This document shows positions 24,133 to 33,377 of a DNA stretch of 64,000 nucleotides, piece by piece. The stretch's first letter is position 1; each line of letters opens with the position of its first letter. Origin of the DNA: Kitasatospora sp. NBC_01266 (GTDB taxonomy: Bacteria > Actinomycetota > Actinomycetes > Streptomycetales > Streptomycetaceae); contig NZ_CP108458.1 of the NCBI RefSeq assembly GCF_036242395.1, forward strand, positions 4,464,001-4,528,000, given 5' to 3'. Below the pieces are notes generated by a model, which was not told the origin of the DNA, ran no database searches, and saw only the letters and a list, made by a program, of their open reading frames with translations. The position numbers and the translations under genes were made by a program.

Positions 24133-24780
24133 GTGGCCTGTGACCTCTGGCTCGTACCGCTGGTGGACGTACTGAGCCACAACCCGGACAACCCGTTCCG
24201 CGAGGACCTCGCGGTCTACAACGCGGCACTGACCGCGCGCGGTCTGCCCGGCGTGCCGGTGTACGAGTTCGCCCCCGGGATCACCGGTGAGGTGGAGCCG
24301 ATAGCGGCCTTCGACTACGACTCGCTGCACTTCCTGCGCCGCGCCTACCTGCTCCAGCTGACCGGCTTCCAGCTGACCCCGGTGGACGCGCTCGGCGGCG
24401 ACTACGAGCAGCTGCTGGAGATGTTCGAGTCCACGGCCGAGCAGTCCCACCTGGTCTGGCACTTCGACCACGCCGGCGCGTACGTGCCGATCGAGTTCCA
24501 GGTGCCGCTGGTGGACGAGGAGCTGCTGACCTCCGGCGGCCCGCTGGGCTCCTCCTACGGGCTGCTGCGGGAGTTGCAGGCGATCGCGCCCGCGCTCGGC
24601 ATCGACCCGCTGAACCCGCCGGGTCCGACCCGGCCGCTCGGGCCGACCGGACTGGAGCAGCCGTTCGCCCCGCCGCTGGACGACGTGCACCCGTACGCGC
24701 GGGAGCGGCACGCCTGGGCCGGCCTCTACGCGGCGGCCACGAGGAGCCTGACGCAGGGTTCGATGGTGGTCTTCGCCTGA
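24133..24780 (+). CDS. Conserved protein of unknown function
   Basis: 215-aa protein not recognised. It is soluble and acidic, begins CDLWLVPLVDVLSHNPDNPF and has a central stretch rich in aromatic residues (HLVWHFDHAGAYVPIEF). No signal peptide, membrane helix or known catalytic motif is seen. GC-rich third positions support coding. The GTG at 24133 follows GAGGAAGAGCGGCCC. It lies 97 bp after the GntR gene and converges with the SLATT gene; co-transcription with the regulator is possible. Confidence 0.7.
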   Translation: MACDLWLVPLVDVLSHNPDNPFREDLAVYNAALTARGLPGVPVYEFAPGITGEVEPIAAFDYDSLHFLRRAYLLQLTGFQLTPVDALGGDYEQLLEMFESTAEQSHLVWHFDHAGAYVPIEFQVPLVDEELLTSGGPLGSSYGLLRELQAIAPALGIDPLNPPGPTRPLGPTGLEQPFAPPLDDVHPYARERHAWAGLYAAATRSLTQGSMVVFA

Positions 24781-24854
24781 TCCCAGGCGGGTGGGCCGGG
24801 TCCTCGCGGCCTTCGCGCGGCCCCGACCGCCCTGCCGCGGCGCCGCCGACCCGG

Positions 24855-25649
24855 CTACCGCAGCGGACCCTCCGGCGGCCGCTGGCGCGGCATGGTCGGC
24901 CTGGTGCCGGGCGCCGGCAGCACCCGGACCTGGGCCGGTGTGCCGCTCTCGGGGCGTCCGCCCCAGCTGCCCGGGGCCTGGGTGGGCAGCTGGGTCATCC
25001 GGGCCCGGAACTCGAGCATCCACTCCGAGGTCTCGCCGCGGACCAGCTCCGACACGTCCTCGCAGAACCGCCGCAGCACGCCCAGGCAGCGCTCGGCCGC
25101 CTCGCCCGCGGTGCCCTCGGTGGGGCCGAGCACCTCGCGCACGCACTCCGAGGCCCAGTCGAACTGGAAGGCCTCCAGCCGCCGCTGCAGCGCCTGCGCG
25201 GTGGAGACGTCCCGCATCCAGCCCGAGCTGAGCCCGAACGCCCGGTCGGCGGCCAGGCAGCCGCCCGCCAGCGCCAGGGCGACATACCCCCAGGCGGTGC
25301 CGTGCGGCAGCCGGCCGGTCAGCTGGACCAGCGGCAGGGTGACCCCCGCCACCCCGAGGGTGGCCGCGCCGATCCGCAGCAGCCGCGCCCAGCGGCGCTT
25401 CCACAGCCGGTCCCGGCGGTACCAGTCGATCGCCTCGACCGCGCGCTCCTCGGACCAGCGGTAGAGCTCCTCGAGCCGCTCGGCCGGCTCACCCCAGTCG
25501 CCGAGCGGGAACTGGCGGGCACTCAGATCGGCGCGGCGACGGGTGGCGGCCCGGTCCCGTCCGGCGGCGGCCGCCGTGCCGGGCTGGTCCTCCTCGCCGA
25601 GGTCCTTGCCCCAGGGACTCTCCTCGGGCTGCATTTCGGGCTGGCTCAC
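24855..25649 (-). CDS. SLATT-type two-helix membrane protein
   Basis: 264-aa protein with the SLATT-like architecture. A helical N-terminal segment (LEELYRWSEERAVEAIDWYRRDRLWKRR) precedes two membrane helices (about 92-112 and 117-135, LLRIGAATLGVAGVTLPLVQL and GYVALALAGGCLAADRAFG). A long cytoplasmic helical tail follows with RRLEAFQFDW and RCLGVLRRFCEDVSELV, and the end is disordered and Pro-rich. SLATT proteins are proposed pore-forming effectors linked to nucleotide-signalling conflict systems, but no nucleotidyltransferase or SLOG partner lies nearby. The GTG at 25649 follows AAGGGAG; upstream in-frame sequence is low-complexity and unlikely to be coding. Confidence 0.65.
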   Translation of the reverse strand: MSQPEMQPEESPWGKDLGEEDQPGTAAAAGRDRAATRRRADLSARQFPLGDWGEPAERLEELYRWSEERAVEAIDWYRRDRLWKRRWARLLRIGAATLGVAGVTLPLVQLTGRLPHGTAWGYVALALAGGCLAADRAFGLSSGWMRDVSTAQALQRRLEAFQFDWASECVREVLGPTEGTAGEAAERCLGVLRRFCEDVSELVRGETSEWMLEFRARMTQLPTQAPGSWGGRPESGTPAQVRVLPAPGTRPTMPRQRPPEGPLR

Positions 25650-26065
25650 CTGTGGGGCTCCCTTGACGGGCCTGACCGTGCTGACAGGCCTGACTGCTGC
25701 GCGGACTGCCGCTGCGCGGACGTGCTGCGGGCACTGGTCGACTCTTGGCACTGGCTGGGGCACTGCTCTTGGCACTACTGGGCACTGCTGGGTATCCAAC
25801 AGCACTTCTTACCGCCAAATGGCTGACCGTGTGACGTCTCCCCCATGATCGTTACCCGAAAAGACGTCGGTAACCCGTGGTGGCGGGGTTGCGGAAGACG
25901 GCGCGAATTCACTCTCCCGAGCGAGTACACGGGGTGCCGCGAACCTGACCGGGTCCGCCGCCTGGAGGAACGGACGAACGAGATCGCTGTTCAGGGCCTG
26001 CCCGTTGGCGATTTCCACAGCCCGGTGGATCAGCGGGAACAGGCCACCGACTACCCTTGCCAACC
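25650..26065. promoter_or_regulatory. Divergent intergenic region upstream of purD
   Basis: 416 bp without a convincing gene. It contains several spaced GGCACT hexamers (25730-25790) and two GACGTC palindromes. GTTACC (25851-25856) and GGTAAC (25869-25874) form an inverted repeat with a 12-base spacer. It should hold promoters for purD and the SLATT gene; none is assigned with confidence. No purine riboswitch was recognised. Confidence 0.4.
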
Positions 26066-27322
26066 GTGAAGGTCCTCGTCATCGGCGGCGGCGCCCGCGA
26101 ACACGCCCTGTGCCGCTCCCTGTCCCAAGATCCCGCCGTCAGCGAGCTGCACTGCGCCCCGGGCAATGCCGGGATCGCGCGGGTGGCGACGGTCCATCCG
26201 GTCGACCAGCTGGACGGCGCGCAGGTCACCGCGCTCGCCCAGCGGCTGGCCGCCGACCTGGTGGTGGTCGGCCCCGAGGCCCCGCTGGTGGCCGGGGTCG
26301 CCGATCCGCTGCGCGCGGCCGGCATCCCGGTCTTCGGCCCGTCCGCCGAGGCGGCCCAGCTGGAGGGCTCCAAGGCCTTCGCCAAGGACGTGATGGCCGG
26401 GGCCGCGGTGCCCACCGCCCGTTCCTACCTCTGCACCACCCCCGAGGAGGCCGCCGAGGCGCTGGACGCCTTCGGGCCCCCCTACGTGGTCAAGGACGAC
26501 GGCCTGGCGGCCGGCAAGGGCGTGGTGGTCACCGCCGACCGCACCGCCGCGCTGGCCCACGCCGCCGCGTGCGACCGCGTGGTGATCGAGGAGTACCTGG
26601 ACGGCCCGGAGGTCTCGCTCTTCGCGATCACCGACGGCACCACCGTGCTCCCGCTGCAGCCGGCGCAGGACTTCAAGCGCGCGCTGGACGGCGACGCCGG
26701 TCCCAACACCGGTGGCATGGGCGCCTATTCGCCGCTGCCCTGGGCCCCCGAGGGCCTGGTCGCCGAGGTGCTGGAGACCGTCCTGCAGCCCACCGTGGAC
26801 GAGCTGCGGCGGCGGGGCACCCCGTTCTCCGGCCTGCTCTACGCGGGCCTGGCGCTCACCTCGCGCGGCACCCGGGTGATCGAGTTCAACGCGCGCTTCG
26901 GCGACCCGGAGACCCAGGTGGTGCTGGCCCGGCTGCGGACCCCGCTGGCGGGCGTGCTGCTGGCCGCCGCCAAGGGCACGCTGGCCGACCTGGAGCCGCT
27001 GCGCTGGTCCGAGCAGGCCGCCGTCACCGTGGTGGTGGCCGCCGAGGGCTACCCGGCCGCGCCGCGCTCCGGCGACCCGATCGAGGGCCTGGAGAAGGCC
27101 GAGGCGGCCGACGGCACGGTCTGGGTGCTGCACGCGGGCACCCGGGCGGACGCCGAGGGCCGGGTGCTCAGCGCCGGTGGCCGGGTGCTCTCGGTCACCG
27201 CGACCGGTGCGGACCTGACCCAGGCCCGCGAGCGCGCCTACCAGGGCGTGGCCGAGATCCGGTTGGACGGCTCGCAGCACCGCACCGACATCGCGCTGCA
27301 GGCGGCCCGCGACGCCGGCTGA
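26066..27322 (+). CDS. purD: Phosphoribosylamine-glycine ligase
   Basis: 418-aa GAR synthetase, the second step of de novo purine synthesis, joining glycine to 5-phosphoribosylamine with ATP. The N-terminus KVLVIGGGAREHALC is the signature start; ATP-grasp features include EGSKAFAKDVM, VVKDDGLAAGKGVVV and the PNTGGMGAYSP loop, with EFNARFGDPETQ in the metal site. Length is normal (~420). The GTG at 26066 begins the conserved sequence; a TTG nine bases upstream is in frame. It is the first gene of the scattered purine block and is followed by an 11-bp hairpin. Confidence 0.95.
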   Translation: MKVLVIGGGAREHALCRSLSQDPAVSELHCAPGNAGIARVATVHPVDQLDGAQVTALAQRLAADLVVVGPEAPLVAGVADPLRAAGIPVFGPSAEAAQLEGSKAFAKDVMAGAAVPTARSYLCTTPEEAAEALDAFGPPYVVKDDGLAAGKGVVVTADRTAALAHAAACDRVVIEEYLDGPEVSLFAITDGTTVLPLQPAQDFKRALDGDAGPNTGGMGAYSPLPWAPEGLVAEVLETVLQPTVDELRRRGTPFSGLLYAGLALTSRGTRVIEFNARFGDPETQVVLARLRTPLAGVLLAAAKGTLADLEPLRWSEQAAVTVVVAAEGYPAAPRSGDPIEGLEKAEAADGTVWVLHAGTRADAEGRVLSAGGRVLSVTATGADLTQARERAYQGVAEIRLDGSQHRTDIALQAARDAG

Positions 27323-27344
27323 ACCACCGCGTACGACGTTCATC

Positions 27345-27386
27345 AGGGGCGCTGCCTCCGGTCATCCCACCGGGCGCAGCGCCCCT
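27345..27386 (+). terminator. Hairpin downstream of purD
   Basis: Perfect 11-bp stem: AGGGGCGCTGC (27345-27355) with 27376-27386; the loop contains an inner CCGGT/ACCGG pairing. No T-run. Likely terminator. Confidence 0.6.
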
Positions 27387-27806
27387 CGGCGTTCGGCCGG
27401 CTGTTCGGCCGCGTCACCGATGGTTGCGAACGGCCGGGCGATTCCAGCCCTTCGAGTGAATGACGCGTCAGCGGGCTGACGTAGTGGCACCGGGGGCCGT
27501 AGGGTGCGCTGAACCGCGGTGCCGATGGGGGTGAATCCGCGATCGCCGCCGGGTGCGCGGGCTCGCGCGGGGGGAAGCTGCAAGGACCGGGGGCGTGCCG
27601 TCATCAGGACGGGTGGAAACCGGGCCGAACCGGAACACCCGCAACGGCAGGCGCGTCAGAACTGGCAGGAGGACTCGCGGGACGGGTGACCGGGCGCTAC
27701 CCGCCCGGGGGTACCGCCCGGTCGGCGCCGCCCGATTGGTTCACGTCGATCGGGCCCGCGCGAAGGAATCTCGAAGGTCCCGACTCCGAAGGGGGTGCAG
27801 CACCGG
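27387..27806. other. Gene-free stretch between the purD terminator and the next membrane-protein gene
   Basis: About 420 bp. Frames here lack the third-position GC bias of the neighbouring genes. It presumably holds the promoter of the downstream gene; no motif could be assigned. Confidence 0.4.
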
Positions 27807-29366
27807 ATGGCCGCTTTCGACGCCGCACGCGCACGGGCGCACGCCGTGCTGCGGATCCGCGCCCTGGCTCGGGCAGCGGCGGTGCTGCCCGCCGCCGTCG
27901 CCGTGGTGCTGCTGGCCGGGAGGTTCACCGGCCGGATCGGTGCCCCCGGCGCACCGGACGCCGCCGGCTGGGACGTGGTGCGCTGGGTGGTCGGCGCGCT
28001 CGCCGTGCTGGTCGGCCTGCTCGCGCTGGCCGCCGCCCACCGGCACGCCCGCGCGGTGCCACCGAGCACCCCGGCGGTGCCGGTGCCGCTCGAGCAGGCA
28101 CCCGAACTGCACCGGCTGATCCGGGAGCTGGCCGACCGGCTCGGCGTGCCGGGCCCGGTCGCGATCGCGATCACCCCGGACTGCGACAGCTGGCTGGAGG
28201 AGCCGACCGGTCCGCCGAGCACGCCGCTCCAGGCGTTGCGCGAGCGCCTCGGCCACCCGCTGCCGGCCACCGGTGCCGGCCCGCACCGGCCGGCCGGACA
28301 GCTGCTGGTGATCGGCTCGCCCTTCCTCTGGTGGATGCGGGCCGACGAACTGCGCGCTCTGCTCGCCCCGGTGGTGGCCGGCACCGCGGCCGCCGCGGAT
28401 CCGGAGATCGCCGCCGCCCGCCGCTTCGTCCGGGGGCTGGACGCCGCGCTCGGCTCGGGCCGCCGGACCCCGGTGGCCCGGCTGCTCGACCGGATCACCC
28501 GCGCGCTGCTGAAGGCCTGCCGCGCGCACGTGGCCGAGTTGGAGCGCGCCGCCGCCGCGGCCGCCTCCGAGCAGGCCAAGGCGGTCGACTACGGGCTGCG
28601 GATCGCCGCCCAGGGCCAGGTCGGCCTGGCCTACGCCGGGTGGGACCGGCTGCTCACCCGGGTGGCGCTGCCGGCCTGGCGGCTGGGCCGCTGCCCCGCC
28701 CAGCTGAACGCCGGGGTGGTCGCCGCGCTGACCGAGCTGTCCCGCCGCGACCGGCTGGCCGAGGGGTACGAGAGCCGGCTCGGCGACCGCCCCGCCTGCG
28801 ACCTGCTGGAGGAGCCGGGCGAGATGGACTCGGCGGTCTCGCTGCTGGCCGCCGAGCTCTTCCACGGCCCGGTCCGCGGCGGCCGGGCCGACCTGCCCTG
28901 GGAGGACTACCCCGAGCAGGTGGTGGACCGCGGCTGGCGGCTGCAGGCGATGGCCCTGCAGGAGGCGCTGGACACCAACGCCCCGCCCGGCCCGGTGGCC
29001 GGGAGTGCCAAGGCGCCGACCCTGGCCCGGCTGCTCGACCGGCTGGCCGCCGGCGGCGGCGACCAGCTCGCCCGCACCCTGGCGGCCAGCCCGCCCCCGG
29101 CGGTGCCCGGCGCCGCCGAGCGAGGAGGGCGCGAGCTGCTGGCCGACTGCGTGACGGCGATGGTCTGCTGCGCGGCGGTGGACGGGGCCGGCGGTCGCCC
29201 CGGCCTGGACTGGCTGGACGGCCCGGTGCTGCTGCTCGGCGGGGTCCGCCGGGGGGACCTGGCCGACCCGGTGGTCGAGGCGGTCGAACAGGGCGCCGCG
29301 GGCCCGCTGCGGGTCTGGCTGGAGGCCGCTGGGATCCGCCTGGAGAAGCCCGTCCGGCTGGGCTGA
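27807..29366 (+). CDS. Membrane protein resembling a catalytically dead M48 peptidase
   Basis: 519-aa protein with two N-terminal hydrophobic segments (about 20-38 and 58-76). After that comes ELHRLIRELADRLGVPGP, similar to the start of M48 (HtpX/Ste24) peptidase domains. At the place where those enzymes read ELRAVLAHELGH, this protein reads ELRALLAPVVAG (residues ~180-191), so the zinc-binding histidines and catalytic glutamate are absent. The rest is helical with several Cys. The ATG at 27807 has a GAAGGGGG site upstream; GTG 27795 is an alternative. It lies between purD and a dimethylformamidase-like gene. The pseudo-enzyme reading is an inference from the local pattern only. Confidence 0.6.
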   Translation: MAAFDAARARAHAVLRIRALARAAAVLPAAVAVVLLAGRFTGRIGAPGAPDAAGWDVVRWVVGALAVLVGLLALAAAHRHARAVPPSTPAVPVPLEQAPELHRLIRELADRLGVPGPVAIAITPDCDSWLEEPTGPPSTPLQALRERLGHPLPATGAGPHRPAGQLLVIGSPFLWWMRADELRALLAPVVAGTAAAADPEIAAARRFVRGLDAALGSGRRTPVARLLDRITRALLKACRAHVAELERAAAAAASEQAKAVDYGLRIAAQGQVGLAYAGWDRLLTRVALPAWRLGRCPAQLNAGVVAALTELSRRDRLAEGYESRLGDRPACDLLEEPGEMDSAVSLLAAELFHGPVRGGRADLPWEDYPEQVVDRGWRLQAMALQEALDTNAPPGPVAGSAKAPTLARLLDRLAAGGGDQLARTLAASPPPAVPGAAERGGRELLADCVTAMVCCAAVDGAGGRPGLDWLDGPVLLLGGVRRGDLADPVVEAVEQGAAGPLRVWLEAAGIRLEKPVRLG

Positions 29367-29440
29367 CCGTACGTCAACAACCGTTCCATCCAACACCGTT
29401 GAAGCGACTTGCGACCTTGGGGTGACGCGTCGGCGGCACT

Positions 29441-29487
29441 GTGTGGTCTGCTGGACCACACGCACATTTCGGTGGCACATGCCACCG
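29441..29487 (+). promoter_or_regulatory. Two adjacent perfect hairpins in the leader of the DMFase-like gene
   Basis: GTGTGGTC-TGCTG-GACCACAC (29441-29461) and CGGTGGCA-CA-TGCCACCG (29470-29487). They lie 24-71 bases before the GTG at 29512. They may terminate the upstream gene or act as operator or leader structure for the next. Confidence 0.5.
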
Positions 29488-29511
29488 GCGGCGCACCGTG
29501 GGAGGGGCGAC

Positions 29512-31083
29512 GTGGAGAAGGAGTCGGCGGGCCGCAGATGGGAGTCCGGGACGCTCGCGCACGGCGTCTCGGACCCGTTCGGACAGGGGCCGCTGCCCTG
29601 GCTGCGCAGTCCTGACGAGTACCTGGCCGGCACCGAGGGCGCCATCCCCTGGTACGTCAGCACCGACGCCCCCGGCCAGCAGCCGCTGCCCGCGCCCGGC
29701 GGCTCCCGGCCGGCGGGCCGGGGGACGGTCGGCACCCCGCGCAACTCCGATGACGTGGTCCAGCAGATCAAGGGCTTCGCCTCGGCCGGCCCGGTCTACC
29801 CCGGCGGCTCGGTGGACCTGCGGGTCACCGTCCACCCGCCGCGCGACTTCGTGGTGGACGTCTACCGGATCGGCCACTACGCGGGCGCCGGCGCCCAGCA
29901 CATGACGGCCAGTCCGCTGATCGCCGGGCTGCGGCAGCCGGCGCCGCTGGTGGTCGACCGGACGGTCAGCTGCCATCACTGGTGGCACTCCTGGCGCCAG
30001 CAGATCCCGGCCCACTGGCGGCCCGGCGCCTACGTCGCGGTGCTCACCACCGCCGACCAGCGCCACCGCAGCCACATCCCGTTCACCGTGCGCGACCCGC
30101 TGGCCGCCGGCCCGGCCGACCCCGGACCGGCCGCGGACCTGCTGCTGGTGCTGCCGGACGTCACCTGGCAGGCGTACAACCTGTTCCCGGAGGACGGGCA
30201 CACCGGCGCCAGCCTCTACCACGCCTGGGACGAGCAGGGGCGGCTGCTCGGTGAGCCTCAGGCGGCGGTCACCGTCTCCTTCGACCGGCCGCACGCGGGC
30301 GCCGGCCTGCCGCTGCACGTCGGGCACGCCTACGACTTCATCCGCTGGGCCGAGCGGTACGGCTACGACCTCGCCTACGCCACCGCCTCCGACCTGCACG
30401 CGGGGCTGGTCGAGCCGTCCCGGCACCGGGCGCTGATCTTCCCCGGGCACGACGAGTACTGGTCGGATCCGATGCGCCGCACCGTCGAGCGGGCCAGGGA
30501 CCGCGGCACCTCGCTGGTCTTCCTCTCCGCCAACACCATGTACTGGCGGGTCGAGCTGACCAGCGGCGCCTGCGGCGAGCCGGGCCGGCTGCTCAACTGC
30601 CGCAAGCGCCAGCGGGTGCCCGCCGACTCGCCGGCCGCGGGCCCGTCCGGTGCGGTCAGCGCGCTGTGGCGGGACGCGGGGGAGCCCGAGCAGCAGCTGC
30701 TGGGCGTCCAGTACGCGGGCCGGGTGGCCCAGCCGGTGCCGCTGGTGGCCGGCAACACCTGGCACTGGCTCTGGGCCGGTACCGGGCTGCGGGACGGCGA
30801 CGAGGTGGCCAACCTGGTGGCGGGCGAGGCCGACCGCTACTTCCCCAAGGTGGCGCTGCCCGCGCACAGCGAGCGCACCCTGCTCGCCCACTCGCCCTAC
30901 CGGGACGAGCTCGGCCGCCCCCGCCACCAGGAGACCTCGCTCTACCGGGCGCCCAGCGGCGCCTACGTCTTCGCCGCCGGCACCTTCGCCTGGTCACCCG
31001 CCCTGGACCGGCCGGGCCACACCGACGAACGGATCCAGAAGGCCACCGCCAATCTGCTCGACCGGGTCTGCAAGGACGGGTGA
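29512..31083 (+). CDS. N,N-dimethylformamidase large-subunit-like protein
   Basis: 523-aa protein matching the N,N-dimethylformamidase beta-subunit-like family. Characteristic stretches are VYRIGHYAGAGA in the N-terminal beta domain, CHHWWHSWRQQIP, VLPDVTWQAYNLF, and PGHDEYWSDPMRR with FLSANTMYWRV in the C-terminal domain. In true DMFase an unusual mononuclear iron is held by two tyrosines and a glutamate; the His-Asp-Glu-Tyr-Trp motif could supply the glutamate here. No small (alpha) subunit gene is adjacent, so hydrolysis of dimethylformamide is doubtful and another amide or a structural role is possible. The GTG at 29512 follows GGGAGGGG. It sits directly upstream of purC (78 bp). Confidence 0.75.
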   Translation: MEKESAGRRWESGTLAHGVSDPFGQGPLPWLRSPDEYLAGTEGAIPWYVSTDAPGQQPLPAPGGSRPAGRGTVGTPRNSDDVVQQIKGFASAGPVYPGGSVDLRVTVHPPRDFVVDVYRIGHYAGAGAQHMTASPLIAGLRQPAPLVVDRTVSCHHWWHSWRQQIPAHWRPGAYVAVLTTADQRHRSHIPFTVRDPLAAGPADPGPAADLLLVLPDVTWQAYNLFPEDGHTGASLYHAWDEQGRLLGEPQAAVTVSFDRPHAGAGLPLHVGHAYDFIRWAERYGYDLAYATASDLHAGLVEPSRHRALIFPGHDEYWSDPMRRTVERARDRGTSLVFLSANTMYWRVELTSGACGEPGRLLNCRKRQRVPADSPAAGPSGAVSALWRDAGEPEQQLLGVQYAGRVAQPVPLVAGNTWHWLWAGTGLRDGDEVANLVAGEADRYFPKVALPAHSERTLLAHSPYRDELGRPRHQETSLYRAPSGAYVFAAGTFAWSPALDRPGHTDERIQKATANLLDRVCKDG

Positions 31084-31161
31084 GCCCGGTTCGGCGCAGG
31101 GGTGCATGAAAGACTCCCCCTGTCCGAGCAGCGACCCCCACTCCTGAGGACTGAAGCAACC

Positions 31162-32046
<885 letters not shown>

Positions 32047-32061
<15 letters not shown>

Positions 32062-32106
32062 ACCGAGTGGGCCTGAACCGAGTGGGCCTGAACCGGGTAG
32101 GTCTGG
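32047..32106. repeat. 15-bp tandem repeat spanning the purC stop codon
   Basis: Unit ACCGAGTGGGTCTGA/ACCGAGTGGGCCTGA occurs three times (32047-32091) with a degenerate fourth (to 32106). The first unit is the end of purC (TEWV plus TGA). The unit length is a multiple of three, so each extra copy also offers an in-frame stop. Confidence 0.92.
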
Positions 32107-32132
32107 GGCCCATCGCCGCAGGATGAGTTTCC

Positions 32133-32168
32133 ACGGGTCGGCGGTGACATTCGTCACCGCCGACCCGT
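32133..32168. terminator. 16-bp perfect hairpin after purC
   Basis: ACGGGTCGGCGGTGAC pairs fully with 32153-32168 around an ATTC loop. Probable purC terminator; may also serve as a backup for the minus-strand tRNA transcript. Confidence 0.75.
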
Positions 32169-32206
32169 TCGGTTCCCGCTCCGCGGTGAACTCGGTGAAC
32201 TCAGCC

Positions 32207-32244
32207 GAAAACGCGAAATGGGCCTCCCGAGGGAGACCCATTTC
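32207..32244 (-). terminator. Rho-independent terminator of the tRNA-Gly genes
   Basis: On the minus strand, just 3' of the first tRNA, GAAATGGG pairs with CCCATTTC (32215-32222 with 32237-32244), with an inner CTCC/GGAG stem, then a short TTTT run (complement of 32208-32211). Confidence 0.8.
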
Positions 32245-32251
32245 ACTTTGG

Positions 32252-32324
32252 AGCGGACGACGAGATTCGAACTCGCGACCCTCACCTTGGCAAGGTGATG
32301 CTCTACCAACTGAGCCACGTCCGC
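32252..32324 (-). tRNA. tRNA-Gly (anticodon GCC)
   Basis: 73-nt cloverleaf on the minus strand: acceptor GCGGACG pairing with CGTCCGC plus discriminator U, D-arm with GTTGGTAGAGC, anticodon stem CACC/GGTG around TTGCCAA (anticodon GCC), and T-loop GTTCGAATC. CCA is not encoded. Identical to the copy 48 nt upstream in its transcript. Confidence 0.97.
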
Positions 32325-32372
32325 ATGATCTTTAGTTGTCCTACTGTACCGCATGGTTACTGCTGTACTGCG

Positions 32373-32445
32373 AGCGGACGACGAGATTCGAACTCGCGAC
32401 CCTCACCTTGGCAAGGTGATGCTCTACCAACTGAGCCACGTCCGC
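32373..32445 (-). tRNA. tRNA-Gly (anticodon GCC), second identical copy
   Basis: Same 73-nt sequence as the neighbouring tRNA-Gly, and first in the direction of transcription. A possible -10 element TAGAGT lies upstream on the minus strand (complement of 32502-32507). GGC is a major glycine codon in this high-GC genome, consistent with a duplicated gene. Confidence 0.97.
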
Positions 32446-32583
32446 ACGGTACTGGTGGGCACCGGCCGCTGCTCCCGCTTCCGGTTGCGGCGACGAGAAA
32501 TACTCTACCCCATCGTCGGGAGTGCTCACGCATCCCTTCCGTCGCGGCCGCCCGGCGGCGACGGAAGGGCGGGTGGCAGGGCC

Positions 32584-32901
32584 TCAGTTGGCCTCGGCGA
32601 ACGCTTCGTAGACGTGCTTGGGGATCCGGCCGCGGGCCGGCAGCTCCATGCCCCGGGACTGGGCCCAGGCGCGCACGGCGGCCGGGTCGGGAGCGAGTGC
32701 GGTGCGGCGGAACGACTTTCCGGTGCGGCTCTGGCGGCGGCCGGCAGCGACGAAGGGGGCGAGCGCCTCCCGAAGCTTTTCCGCGTTGTCCAGGGACAGG
32801 TCGATCTCGTACGACTTCCCGTCGACGCCGAAGTGGACGGTTTCGGCGGCGGCGCCGCCGTCCAGGTCGTCGGAGAGCGTGACAACTACACGCTGAGCCA
32901 T
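32584..32901 (-). CDS. Lsr2-family nucleoid-associated protein (paralogue)
   Basis: 105-aa Lsr2 family protein, a small DNA-bridging xenogeneic silencer that prefers AT-rich DNA. The N-terminal dimerisation domain shows QRVVVTLSDDLDGG, then VHFGVDGKSYEIDLSLDNAEKLREAL. The C-terminal DNA-binding domain has RAWAQSRGMELPARGRIPKHV with the RGR minor-groove clamp. The linker is shorter and less basic than in classical Lsr2, which fits the second streptomycete paralogue (often called LsrL) rather than the main copy. The ATG at 32901 follows GAGAGG. Divergent from the purSQL operon. Confidence 0.92.
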   Translation of the reverse strand: MAQRVVVTLSDDLDGGAAAETVHFGVDGKSYEIDLSLDNAEKLREALAPFVAAGRRQSRTGKSFRRTALAPDPAAVRAWAQSRGMELPARGRIPKHVYEAFAEAN

Positions 32902-33377
32902 GGGTGTCAATCCTCTCGGCAATTCGGCCGACGGGCGCGGTGTGCCGCGGCGGCCCTGTGCTCCGGCACTCCAGGGGCATACGGGTACGTCTCGGACGCA
33001 CCGCCTGCGCAGCTCCTGGCACTGCCGGTGGCCCTATTCTGCACCCGGAGTGCGACGAAAATCGATGGGCCTTGCATTCTTTTTCCGGATATTCACCTCG
33101 CTTCGCCTCCGTACCGATACTTCGCCCCGGATACCGCCGGGTATCCGTGGTCGATCTGTCCGGTGTGCCGGTATTCGGTGGGGCATCGGGCGGGGGGCGG
33201 CGGAGCCTGGGAAGTTCTTTAAAGAGGGAGGAAACGGGCGCCCTGGAACGCCGGAAGCCTTGTGGCGTAAGGGGTACGGGTCTACGCGCGTCGAGATCCC
33301 CGGGCCGTCGAACGGCCGTTGAACCCCGGTACTCTGAAGGTCCCCCGCCTTCACGCACCACACCTTTGGGAGTGCCA
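32902..33377. promoter_or_regulatory. Intergenic control region between lsr2-like gene and purS
   Basis: 476 bp, partly lower in GC (TTCTTTTTCC and TTCTTTAAAGAG tracts). It has two hairpins: CGGATACC-GCCG-GGTATCCG (33128-33147) and GGCCGT-CGA-ACGGCC (33303-33317). A TACTCT hexamer near 33330 is a plausible -10 for purSQL. A purine-rich AAAGAGGGAGGAAAC near 33220 has no good ORF behind it. No known riboswitch fold was recognised. Confidence 0.45.

Noticed and set aside
32252..32445. tRNA-gene attachment site of an integrated element
   Set aside because: Both tRNA-Gly copies are complete and no integrase or partial tRNA repeat occurs nearby; the pair looks like a simple duplication.
32902..33377. 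Purine riboswitch upstream of purS
   Set aside because: The two hairpins do not form the expected three-way junction and the conserved purine-aptamer bases are not seen.
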